Below are positions 55,135-63,561 of a stretch of DNA of 64,000 nucleotides, piece after piece. The stretch is from positions 1-64,000 of the forward strand of contig NZ_CP189881.1 in the NCBI RefSeq assembly GCF_052050035.1, written 5' to 3'. How positions within the stretch are numbered: position 1 is the stretch's first letter; each line of letters starts with the position of its first letter. Under the pieces are notes generated by a model that was given only the letters and a program-made list of their open reading frames with translations, was not told the origin of the DNA and searched no databases. The translations under genes and the position numbers were made by a program. Source of the DNA: Symbiopectobacterium purcellii_A (GTDB lineage Bacteria; Pseudomonadota; Gammaproteobacteria; Enterobacterales; Enterobacteriaceae).

Positions 55135-56222
55135 GCCCCATTCCCACTCGAAACGCAACAAAGTGACCCACTTGCCAGAGTCGGATAAAATCACCGTTCT
55201 GGCCATACTGGAGAGCCTGTTGCATGCAGGGAAAACATCTGACTCAGAAAGAACGGTTCTACATCGAAAAGCGGCGTGGTGAAGGTGTCAACCAAGCTAC
55301 CATCGCCCGGGAACTGGAGCTTCCTCGTTCTACCATCAGCAGGGAACTCAGACGCAATACCGACCCTACTTTCAATGGTGTCTACTGCTGTAGAAGGGCG
55401 GACACTCTGGCCCGGGGACGCCGTCATAAGCCTTTGCCAAACAATGCTTTTTACCCGTTGGAGCCACACATTCAGAACTTCATCAGGCAGGCGCTTTCCA
55501 CTCACTCTTCACCTGAAATCATCAGTGGCCGTTTGCACCTGGAATTCGGTATATCTGTCAGCAAGAATACGCTATATCGCTATATCCTGCAGGAGAGACA
55601 GGCTGGCGGGGAGCTATATCAGCAACTTCCTCATCGGGGAAAACGTTACAGGTACAATGCCGAAAACCTCAAATCAGGCCCTATTCCCAACCGTGTTGGT
55701 ATTGAGTATCGCCCAGCTCAAGCCGAGCTTAAACAGGAGCCTGGCCACTTCGAAATTGACACTATTTTTGGCAAAGACCAGAAGTCATTCTTGTTAACCA
55801 TCGTAGATAAAGCATTGAAAACCTTCATCATTCGCAAACTGCCTAATAAGCGTGCGGAGACTGTGGTTGCTGCTTTCAGGGACATTGAAGCTAATACCTT
55901 TTGCAAGTTTAAGACCCTAACAGCTGATAACGGCCCTGAATTCGCTCTGCACGAGCAAATTACTCAAATCACAGGGGCGCAGGTCTACTTTGCCCATCCT
56001 TATCATTCCTGGGAGAGGGGCTTGAATGAGCACACCAACGGGCTGATACGACGTTTTTACCCAAAGGGAACAGACTTCAGTCATCGTAAGATTGCCGAAC
56101 TCGAACACATACTCAATACAAGGGGCAGAAAATCGCTGGGCTATCGTTCCCCCAATGAGGTATTTTTAACGCACTTACTGGTGGCATAAGCCTCTACCGT
56201 TTTGTTGCGTTTCGAGTGGGGC
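55135..56222 (+). mobile_element. IS30-family element D, mosaic with a damaged right end
   Basis: Transposase at 55224-56189 (321 residues). Most of it follows element C, but the patch ATIARELELPRS follows element B/E at base level, a sign of gene conversion. It lacks three residues (GTDFSHRK for GTDFSQVSHRK). The right end lacks six bases (GAGTGGGGC for GAGTGGGAATGGGGC), so it may not move any more. Confidence 0.9.
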
Positions 56223-56281
56223 ATTGATATGACGGCGTACCGTAGTTTCGTGAATAAGTTGCGAGTGTGCAATCATTTCTG

Positions 56282-56470
56282 GGCTTTGTTGAATAATTTA
56301 ACCGTTTGATTTACATCTTCTTTAGTTAGAATGCATTTACAGAGAATGTATTTTGTTAGAACGACAAATCAAATAGTTAGCACAATAAAAAGCATTCCGA
56401 GAGGAAAAATTAGTCGTTGAAATTTTATAATGCTTATATAAATCAGTATCTTAAATTATTCAACAAAGCC
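56282..56470 (+). mobile_element. 189-bp ISc-ended MITE, copy 3
   Basis: Target duplication TCATTTCTG at 56273-56281 and 56471-56479. The flanks join to a short frame of unknown nature that ends about 56626. Confidence 0.93.
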
Positions 56471-56680
56471 TCATTTCTGTTGTCCAGCCATCGGCGGACA
56501 ACAGAACACACCGTATCCGATCGCGCACATGATGGTCACGACTTGCCTGGTGAAGATTTCTTAACCTTTGTTTCTGCTCTTCAGTATGATGAATGTTCAT
56601 ACCGATTAAATGGGCATTGCTCATAGAAAATCAAGCATCTTCAATAATTACGAGTATACTCAGCACACAGAGAGCCTCTA

Positions 56681-58435
56681 TTACTTCAAATTATACAGGG
56701 AAGCATAGACACCGTTTTCATTTTTCATCAACTGCTCATGATTGCCTTGTTCTACAATTTCCCCCTGATTGAGCACTAATATTTTGTCTGCATTACGAAT
56801 AGTTGACAGACGATGCGCAATAATAAATACGGTTCTGTCTTTCATCAAATTAGAAATTGCCTCTTGCACGATTGCTTCTGACTTATTATCCAGTGCAGAT
56901 GTTGCTTCATCCAAGATAACAATCGGTGCATTTTTCAGGAACGCACGGGCTATTCCTACTCGTTGACGCTGTCCACCTGAAAGCAAAACTCCGCGCTCAC
57001 CAATTTCTGTATCTAATCCCACATCAAGAGTAGATATAAATTCATCCAGGCAAGCACTCTTTACCGCTTGCTGTAGCTCTTCTTCTGTTGCATATTCGTT
57101 GCCTAACAAAATATTCTCACGAATTGTTCCAATAAATAAAAAATTATCTTGGAAAACAAAACCAATCTTACTTCTTAATGATTCAATATCGATATCTCTG
57201 ATATCAATACCATCAATCAGAATCGCACCGGATGAAACATCATAGAAACGAGGCAACAGATTCGCAAATGTTGACTTTCCGCCTCCAGAGTTACCGACCA
57301 AAGCAATCGTTTTTCCTACACTCATCGTCAGGTTTACGTGCTTTAACACGGTTTTTCCGGGGCTATACTCAAAGCAGACATCACGATATTCAATACCTAT
57401 GTTGACATTGCTCAATTTAACAGCGTTAGGCTTACTGGTGATCTCCTGAGGGGTATCTAATAAGTTCCAGACTCTCTCCATTGCCATAAACGCCATCTGT
57501 ACTGCATTAAAATTATTTCCGATACCTTTGAGCGGTGTGTATAACATAAGCAATGCTGCCAGAAATGAGACAAAGTTGCCTGTGGTTATTTCTCCGATAA
57601 CAATGAGGTAACTACCAAGCCAAATAACAACGGCTATACCGATAGAGACAATAAAATGCATTATAGGAGAAACAATGCCTGTCTTTTGGGTCATTTTCAT
57701 GCCTAACCTAAAGACAGCATGTAATGCTTTTTCAAATCGTTTTTTCTGATATTCACCTAAATTGTAGGAAGTAACGATACGATTTCCATTGAATGCTTCA
57801 TTATAATACGTTGAAATTAAAGCGCCAGAAAAGACTGCTTTATCAACCAGAGATTTTATTTTATGCCGAATTCTAGTGAGAGGATATAATGCACCGACTA
57901 AAACAATCACTGCAATAATAGCTAATTTCCATGAATTATAAATGAGAATGCAAACAAGAGAAGCAGAAGAGATTACTCGTGTCACTAATACTTTGACGTT
58001 TGATATAAGCCCATTACAAGCAGAATCGACATCATGGTTAAAACGAAGCTGGACTTGACCTGACGTTTCCCTGTCAAAGAATAATGCGCTGTTTTTTATT
58101 AAACGTTCATAAAGCACAAGTTTCATATCATTTGATATTCTCTGCCCAACCCAGGTGTTCATATATGCAGATTCATAATTTAGAACCCCCTGCAATAGGC
58201 CAAAAATAATAATTATGACAGGAAGGTATAACACGTAACCCGTTGCTTTTGAAACCATCATCACATCCATATAAGGCTTCAATGACCAGGCAATCGCTGC
58301 ATCCATTAAACCGACGGGAACAGTAACCAGCATAGCAACCAAGGCACGGATTTTGTATGGCCGGACGTAAATCCACATTCTTTTATAATTTGTTACTAAT
58401 ATTGAATTCCTAAAAAACCCTGAATGTTTATTCAT
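56681..58435 (-). CDS. ABC exporter, MsbA-like (membrane plus ATPase domains)
   Basis: A 584-residue half-transporter. Six membrane helices (about 25-310) precede an ATPase domain with Walker A GNSGGGKST (near 381), signature LSGGQRQRVGIARA, Walker B IVILDEATSALD and the switch histidine IIAHRLSTI. MsbA-like proteins flip lipid A or lipid-linked glycans; others export peptides. The neighbouring HAD/methyltransferase row makes a glycan or lipid substrate plausible. It is convergent to them, and 189-bp MITE copies lie on both sides. Confidence 0.9.
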   Translation of the reverse strand: MNKHSGFFRNSILVTNYKRMWIYVRPYKIRALVAMLVTVPVGLMDAAIAWSLKPYMDVMMVSKATGYVLYLPVIIIIFGLLQGVLNYESAYMNTWVGQRISNDMKLVLYERLIKNSALFFDRETSGQVQLRFNHDVDSACNGLISNVKVLVTRVISSASLVCILIYNSWKLAIIAVIVLVGALYPLTRIRHKIKSLVDKAVFSGALISTYYNEAFNGNRIVTSYNLGEYQKKRFEKALHAVFRLGMKMTQKTGIVSPIMHFIVSIGIAVVIWLGSYLIVIGEITTGNFVSFLAALLMLYTPLKGIGNNFNAVQMAFMAMERVWNLLDTPQEITSKPNAVKLSNVNIGIEYRDVCFEYSPGKTVLKHVNLTMSVGKTIALVGNSGGGKSTFANLLPRFYDVSSGAILIDGIDIRDIDIESLRSKIGFVFQDNFLFIGTIRENILLGNEYATEEELQQAVKSACLDEFISTLDVGLDTEIGERGVLLSGGQRQRVGIARAFLKNAPIVILDEATSALDNKSEAIVQEAISNLMKDRTVFIIAHRLSTIRNADKILVLNQGEIVEQGNHEQLMKNENGVYASLYNLK

Positions 58436-58670
58436 ATTATAAATAAATCCAATGCACTGAGGGCATCGTTATGAAAAAACACCACAATAGAATATTTGCT
58501 GGCCGATTTTTATAAGATCTCTCTGGATGTGCTTTCATTCTTACGCCCCGTATGCATTTTCATTTTATAAAGCTGTCAATAAAATAAAACTCTTTCATAC
58601 TTCAAATACAGCTTGACTGATATCCAACTTACCATCATGGGTATGTCAGATCAAGAACGCCTTGTTAACA

Positions 58671-58950
58671 GGCTTTGTTGAATAAATCAGAGTTAGCTAC
58701 TGGATGGCCCCACCGGGGGTGCCGTTATGCGATGCGGATGCTGTCCGGCATGCCCAACAGCGTCATGCGGTTCAGCGCCTTAACCATCGCCATGGCTTCT
58801 CCGACCTGTGCGTCATAGTCCCGCAGCTTCAGGTGCCCGCCCAACAGGGTTTTGATGCGTAACATCGCCGTTTCTGCCACTGAACGCTGGTGATAACCCA
58901 CTTTCTTTTTCCAGGCGTCATTACCCCCGCTCAGATGCTGATTCGCCTGA
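58671..58950 (-). mobile_element. ISc 3' fragment
   Basis: From GGCTTTGTTGAATAAATCAG, with minus-strand codons RSVAETAMLRIKTLLGGHLK. Cut at about 58950 near a MITE. Confidence 0.8.
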
Positions 58951-58960
58951 ATGTAATATA

Positions 58961-59149
58961 GGCTTTGTTGAATAATTTAACCGTTTGATTTACATCTTCT
59001 TTAGTTAGAATGCATTTACAGAGAATGTATTTTGTTAGAACGACAAATCAAATAGTTAGCACAATAAAAAGCATTCCGAGAGGAAAAATTAGTCGTTGAA
59101 ATTTTATAATGCTTATATAAATCAGTATCTTAAATTATTCAACAAAGCC
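58961..59149 (+). mobile_element. 189-bp ISc-ended MITE, copy 4
   Basis: Target duplication TGTAATATA at 58952-58960 and 59150-59158. As far as read, identical to copy 3 and in the same direction. Confidence 0.93.
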
Positions 59150-59158
59150 TGTAATATA

Positions 59159-59682
59159 AGTTTTTTTACATTTCATTCAGGCGCGAGCAGTGCGCAGCGT
59201 GACTTCAGATGCGTCGCTGGCGACGCATGCCGGCGGAAAGAATGTCACATAGGATGTTGTAGCCACTCCCGCCGGAACGCCCGGCGTAGCCGGTTACGGC
59301 TTGATAGAAATCACCTATCGATACCTTCGCCCTGCAAAGCTAAATTTGTTTACCATTACGATAAGGGTTATGTGCGCGGTCGGAGTGGTCACGGCAAGGC
59401 CTTTGGCCGCCGTCGGGGCGTATCTCCGCGTTATGCGCCGTAGGCGCTTACGAGCGTGTACTCGATTCTTCCCGCCATAGATTTCATAAGCAACACTGAA
59501 GGTAGTTACATCATCCATTATAAATGCGGCACTTTTCCCCCGCCTTTGGCCGGGGGCGGCGCTGCTTTTGCAGTGGTGGGGTCTGGCTGTGAGGTTCCAG
59601 AAGCGGTGTTTCATCGGTTGCACTTTTATGAATGTTGTAACTAATACTTAGTGCCCGACGTTTAACGGCGGGAGGTGCTTCG
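59159..59682. other. GC-rich hairpin-rich segment, possible phage/satellite remnant
   Basis: It differs sharply in GC from its flanks. It holds a perfect hairpin ATGCGTCGC-TG-GCGACGCAT at about 59209-59228 and several GC-rich stems (GCCTTTGGCCGCC; CGCCTTTGGCCGGGGGCGG). Frames on either strand (59456-59644 plus; 59315-59623 minus) have no ribosome site that convinces me. Loosely like the small host-takeover gene region of P4-type satellites, but that is not established. Confidence 0.35.
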
Positions 59683-60841
59683 CCCCATTCCCAGTCTAAA
59701 TGCAACAAAGTGACCCACTGGCCAGACCCGGATAAAATCACCGTTCTGGCCCTACTGGAGATCCCGTTGCATGCAGGGAAAACATCTGACTCACAAAGAG
59801 CGGTTCTACATCGAAAAACGGCGTGGTGATGGGGTTAACCAGGCCACCATCGCCCGGGAACTGGAGCTTCCTCGTTCTACCATCAGCAGGGAGCTCAGAC
59901 GCAATACCGACGCCGCTTTCAACGGGGTCTATTCCTGCAGAAGGGCCGAAACGTTGGCCAGAGGGCGGCGGCAGAAAACAGGGCCGGACAGCGTGATTAA
60001 CCAGCTTGAACCGCACATTCAGGACTTTATCAGAACGGCGCTGTCTACCCACACCTCACCTGAGGTCATCAGTGGGCGCCTGGTCCTGGAATTTGGCCTG
60101 TCCGTCAGCAAGAACTCGCTCTATCGCTATATCCAGCAGGAGCGCCGGGCCGGCGGTGAGCTGTATCAGCAGCTCCCTCATCGGGGTAAACGGTATAACT
60201 ATCAGACCGATGAGAACAAACGCGGTCCTATTCCCAACCGTGTTGGCATTGAGCAGCGGCCGGCCGTTGCTGACCTCAAGCAGGAACCCGGGCATTTCGA
60301 GATTGACACCATCTTTGGCAAAGATCAGAAATCATTCCTGCTGACGGTGGTCGATAAAGCCGTCAAGCTGGTCATCATTCGCAAACTGCCCAACAAGCGA
60401 GCAGAGACAGTGGTAGCGGCCTTCAGGGACATCGTTGCCAATACCTTCTGCGAGTTTAAAACCCTGACTGCTGACAACGGTTCTGAATTTTCCCAGCACG
60501 GGGAAATTACAAAAGTCACGGGGGCACCGGTCTACTTTGCCCGGCCATATCATTCCTGGGAACGCGGGTTGAATGAGCATACCAACGGGCTGATATAGCC
60601 AAGCGACATTATTTTGATAACAGCCAGCTATGCTTCTTTGCCGCATATCAGGGCATAGGATGTAATCATTTTTAAGTCGGTTGGCTATATGTCACCCATC
60701 GCAAGGTTGCAGCACTCGAACACCTGCTCAATACGCGAGGCCGAAAATCGCTGGGTTATCGTTCTCCAAATGAGGTATTTTTAACGCACTTACAGGCGGC
60801 ATAATGCCCTACCGTTTTGTTGCGTTTCGACTGGGAATGGG
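59683..60841 (+). mobile_element. IS30-family element E, broken by a MITE with a 33-bp loss
   Basis: A B-type IS30: transposase from 59771 (MQGKHLTHKERFYIEKRRGD) runs to NEHTNGLI, then the MITE at 60596-60687; it resumes VTHRKVAALEHLLNTRGRKS to the end. Compared with element B, 33 bases plus one TA between two TA dinucleotides are missing at the insertion point. The left end has two changes (CAGTCTAAATGC). Confidence 0.9.
60596..60687 (+). mobile_element. 92-bp TA-flanked MITE, copy i
   Basis: Complete, TA at 60594-60595 and 60688-60689, inside IS30 element E. The flanking TAs belong to two different positions of the target. Confidence 0.93.
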
Positions 60842-61218
60842 GCCTTCTGCTTTTACGAAGCTTCAGCTGATGTTTGGGTTTATCGGGTGGTGTTTGCCCG
60901 AACAACGTGAGGGAGCAACTTTCGAGTGCCTGGCTTTAGCCGGCACGAAATATACTCCCTTTTTAAAGGGCTTACTTTGTTAAGGAATAACGTTCGAAAT
61001 TAACTGATATCTCAGGGGGGGGTTCGAAGTTAATAGGAGAGTACGAAGTTAATGAGGTAAAAGCAGGCCATCAGTTTGCCATCATCTCGTCACTGCTGCT
61101 CTGAACTGGAAAATTGCCTCAGAATAACGGTGTCCGGGATGATAAAAATTGCCTTTTCTGATGCAGCAGCAACACGAAAACCGCGCCAGGGCACGGTTAA
61201 AAAGAAAGAGGACGGGGA
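60842..61218. other. Origin-side region downstream of repA with iterated motifs
   Basis: In IncFII-like replicons the origin lies just downstream of repA. Three related direct motifs are seen: GTTCGAAATTAA at 60992, GTTCGAAGTTAA at 61022 and GTACGAAGTTAA at 61041, around a G8 run. They are candidate RepA-binding repeats. No gene is seen. Confidence 0.6.
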
Positions 61219-62310
61219 TTAGAGTATACCGGCGCGCTCGAGCAGCAGTTTATAGTAGGCTTCCGGATCGGTGTTCAACAGGGCCGGGTGCTCCCGAATG
61301 ACCTCCATCTCCAGCGCGTTAACTTGATGCGTCATAACCTTGCCACTGGTAGACCAGGCGACAAAGGCCTGATAGAGCGGATTCTGGCGTTTCTGTTTCG
61401 CTCTGGCCATCATGCTGACATTCGCCTGCAGGCCGTCCAGTACTAGGTCCAGACGCTTCGCCTCACGATTATCCAGACCGTCCAGGCCATCTTGCAGTTG
61501 CCTGACCTTTGCCTGTTTTTCCTGAGTAAGGTCAGGACTCGCCACCCAGCGCTTGATTTGCTTCAGCCGGTTGCGCAGGCTGTGTTTGTCCTTCAGGTCA
61601 ATACCAATACGCTCGATCCGCAACAGATGACGCTCGTATTTCTTGCGCAGACTCTCCGTCAGTCCCTTGCGGATAGCCCACTGGCGGAACTGGCCCAGCC
61701 AGTGCCGGATTTCCTCCACCGCAATTCCCCGGGAGGTGAAGAACTTTTCGGTCAGCCACAGGCGCAACGGCTTGTTCTGGCCCGAATCCGTATCCTGCCC
61801 GCGTAAGGCAATCACGTAACCCAGTTGCTCCTGCACCGAAAGGGCATGTAACGGGCTGTCATAGGCTTTACGTCCGTTACCGTAGACGTGCAGGCATCCC
61901 ATTGCGGCGGCAATTTGTTCAAACGGCACCATGACTTCGAAAGTATAGTCACTGTCCGGGTTATAATCGCAGTTGGCCGCCAGTGCCATAGATAGTGCAT
62001 TCAGGGCCTCACGGCTCTCCGAACGGGCTGAAAGACGCATCGGTTTTGGCAAAAAGTGCGGATCGTTGCGTTTGGTATAGGGCACATATCCCTGCTGGCG
62101 CAGCGCGATCAGATCGGGATTACGATGCCAGTCATGGCTGCTCAGACGCGCCACGACCTTTGCCGCCATACCGCGCGGAACAGCACAGCTAAGCGTCGGC
62201 TGGTAGCGGCGATGAATTTTGGATTTCCCTTTGCGCAGCGTATTGGACAACCCGCGCCGGGAAATAACAGAGATATCAGGCTGGACCTGAGAAAGAATGG
62301 TGTCAACCAA
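61219..62310 (-). CDS. repA: RepA, replication initiator
   Basis: A 363-residue protein. The frame begins with TTG at 62310, overlapping the leader peptide stop, so translation is likely coupled; no better start is seen nearby. It is basic, has the pattern of antisense-controlled RepA proteins (SCAVPRGMAAKVVARLSSHD, VMVPFEQIAAAMGCLHVYGN), and from memory looks closer to the longer RepA of the IncI/B/L/M group than to the ~285-residue R100/R1 protein. RepA acts in cis at the origin on its left. The leader, antisense RNA and CopB upstream complete the control block. Confidence 0.85.
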   Translation of the reverse strand: MVDTILSQVQPDISVISRRGLSNTLRKGKSKIHRRYQPTLSCAVPRGMAAKVVARLSSHDWHRNPDLIALRQQGYVPYTKRNDPHFLPKPMRLSARSESREALNALSMALAANCDYNPDSDYTFEVMVPFEQIAAAMGCLHVYGNGRKAYDSPLHALSVQEQLGYVIALRGQDTDSGQNKPLRLWLTEKFFTSRGIAVEEIRHWLGQFRQWAIRKGLTESLRKKYERHLLRIERIGIDLKDKHSLRNRLKQIKRWVASPDLTQEKQAKVRQLQDGLDGLDNREAKRLDLVLDGLQANVSMMARAKQKRQNPLYQAFVAWSTSGKVMTHQVNALEMEVIREHPALLNTDPEAYYKLLLERAGIL

Positions 62311-62377
62311 ACCTGCCCGCGCTTATGTTGCACGGAAGGAGTAATGTACACAGAAGGTATTGAACTTTTCTGAGCAT
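62303..62377 (-). CDS. RepA leader peptide (Tap/RepB/RepY type)
   Basis: A 24-residue peptide starting MLRKVQYLLCTLLLPCNISA. Its TGA overlaps the repA start region (62303-62310). In related plasmids translation of this leader opens the repA ribosome site. LLLPCNISAGR resembles the leaders of the IncFII/IncI group. Confidence 0.82.
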   Translation of the reverse strand: MLRKVQYLLCTLLLPCNISAGRFG

Positions 62378-62394
62378 AAAACTATACTCCCTGC

Positions 62395-62482
62395 ATAGAG
62401 CAACCGCTTCTATACAGTTTAGGTAAGCCCCGTTAATCTTCTCTTCCGCCAAGTTGATAAAGATTATCGGGGTTTTGTCTTT
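62395..62482 (+). ncRNA. copA: Antisense RNA controlling repA (CopA/Inc type)
   Basis: A strong plus-strand promoter, TTGAAC (62360) - 17 bases - TATACT (62383), is followed by a long hairpin, CCCCGTTAATCTT / AAGATTATCGGGG (about 62429-62473), and TTTTGTCTTTT. This is the antisense RNA with its terminator, opposite the repA leader. The loop strand TTCCGCCAAG carries the YUNR-type target on the mRNA. CGGAAG in the mRNA loop (62448-62443) is complementary to CTTCCG in the leader (62338-62333), a candidate pseudoknot. Confidence 0.85.
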
Positions 62483-62607
62483 TCTGGCTCCGGGCACATT
62501 CCATCAGAACCAGTTTCCTGCCACCTTGCGGCGTGGCCAGCCAAAATTCTGTTAAAACGATCAGTAATCTAGCATTCAAATCGATAACTGGCAATAAAGT
62601 AAAGACT

Positions 62608-62868
62608 TTACCCCAGCAAGCCTCTCTGTTGAAATTCCAGTTCAATCAGTTTTTCAACAAATTCAGCCTGAGTAACCCCTTCCTCTTCACACACCTTTAT
62701 CATTATATCTTTCAAAGGATTGCGAACAAAAACCTTTACTTCTTTATGGGTTACTCTTTTCCGAGCAATCGCTGCCAGCTGTTTTTCTGAAGCCGACATC
62801 GGATTGCCTTTACGATAAGAACGCTTTACTTTCGATGAGGAAGTCACTGCATTTTCAGCTTGCGACAT
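62608..62868 (-). CDS. copB: CopB/RepA2, repressor of the repA promoter
   Basis: An 86-residue basic RHH protein starting MSQAENAVTSSSKVKRSYRK; a seven-codon extension was rejected because similarity starts at MSQ. It closely resembles IncFII CopB (MSQTENAVTSSSGAKRAYRK as I remember it), with KEVKVFV and EEGVTQAEFVEKLIE later on. It holds down repA transcription. It lies upstream of the antisense RNA, as in R1/R100. Confidence 0.92.
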   Translation of the reverse strand: MSQAENAVTSSSKVKRSYRKGNPMSASEKQLAAIARKRVTHKEVKVFVRNPLKDIMIKVCEEEGVTQAEFVEKLIELEFQQRGLLG

Positions 62869-63158
62869 CTCTGCATCCTCAAGGGTCAAACAAGGATCGT
62901 TCCGCAGAGGATACTACAGATTCCTGAAATCAGCGACTTAACTTTACATCAAACTGTGAGCCACGTTGGCGCGCGGCCCATAGGGGGGAGAAAAAAGCAA
63001 TAACCTCAGAAATACTGTTCGGATGTGTTAACCAGAAACGCCGGAGATGGGGAAAACTTGCTTTTACCCTTCTCCTGGGTTGGACAACTGAGCACAACGA
63101 AGGCGTCAGTATCTTTTAGCTGTATTAGATAGCGCGTCGCCAGGTGGTGGACACCGTA
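62869..63158. other. Region upstream of copB, no gene seen
   Basis: About 290 bases, mixed GC, that should hold the copB promoter. No RNA gene or clear repeat was found. Confidence 0.4.
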
Positions 63159-63420
63159 TTACTTTTTGGTATCACCGACAGCATGATTGATGGCCTGCTG
63201 CAGGGCCTCCGCGCTGGTGTATCCAGGGATAACCGTCACGTTATCAGCATTGGCGCCGGTTGACGGTAAAACCACCAGAGCAGGCGTACCACTGAAGCCC
63301 AACTGTTGGAGGGCATTAATGCCCTCCAGCGTTCCCTGAACATCAGGTGCTGTCTTCGCATCAAATTTCACGGCTTTTGCCGCCGCGCTGATATCAGCAT
63401 CGGTCAGCTTGCCCTCGTTG
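63159..63420 (-). pseudogene. Dsb-type thiol protein, C-terminal fragment
   Basis: The frame reads LTDADISAAAKAVKFDAKTA ... GINALQQLGFSGTPALVVLP ... HAVGDTKK. FSGTPALVV with the cis-proline is the C-terminal half of a DsbA/DsbG-like thioredoxin fold. The CxxC half and the signal peptide are missing; the frame is lost at about 63420. Dsb-like genes are known next to finO on IncF plasmids. Confidence 0.75.
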
Positions 63421-63561
63421 TTTTACTGTTCTGGTGTTGTAAGCGGCAAGCCGCCAACGTTTGGGAAAACCTTTGGCGAGTAACAGAGCAATCGGAGTTC
63501 CATGCTTTGTTACTCGCCAGTGTCTCATTCGCCTGGATATTGTCCTTGCTCTACGGGCTGG
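63421..63561 (+). pseudogene. Membrane-protein fragment of unknown origin
   Basis: Plus-strand codons LLFWCCKRQAANVWENLWRV ... LLLASVSFAWILSLLYGLVK form two hydrophobic segments without a start. This piece replaces the 5' half of the Dsb-like gene and abuts the finO stop. Confidence 0.4.

Noticed and set aside
56282..59149. Composite transposon carrying the ABC exporter between two MITE copies
   Set aside because: Each MITE has its own 9-bp target duplication, so they inserted separately.
59315..59644. Two opposing frames in the GC-rich segment
   Set aside because: Mutually overlapping on opposite strands, rich in Arg/Pro as expected from GC-rich non-coding DNA, and without ribosome sites.
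59159..59682. Group II intron or retron
   Set aside because: No reverse transcriptase and no domain V-like hairpin can be shown; kept only as an open observation.
25400..60840. CRISPR array in the repeat-rich region
   Set aside because: All regular repeats are transposable elements or transposon-end sites; no repeat-spacer pattern or cas gene is seen. The 21-bp-spaced motifs at 42904 have no spacers of CRISPR size.
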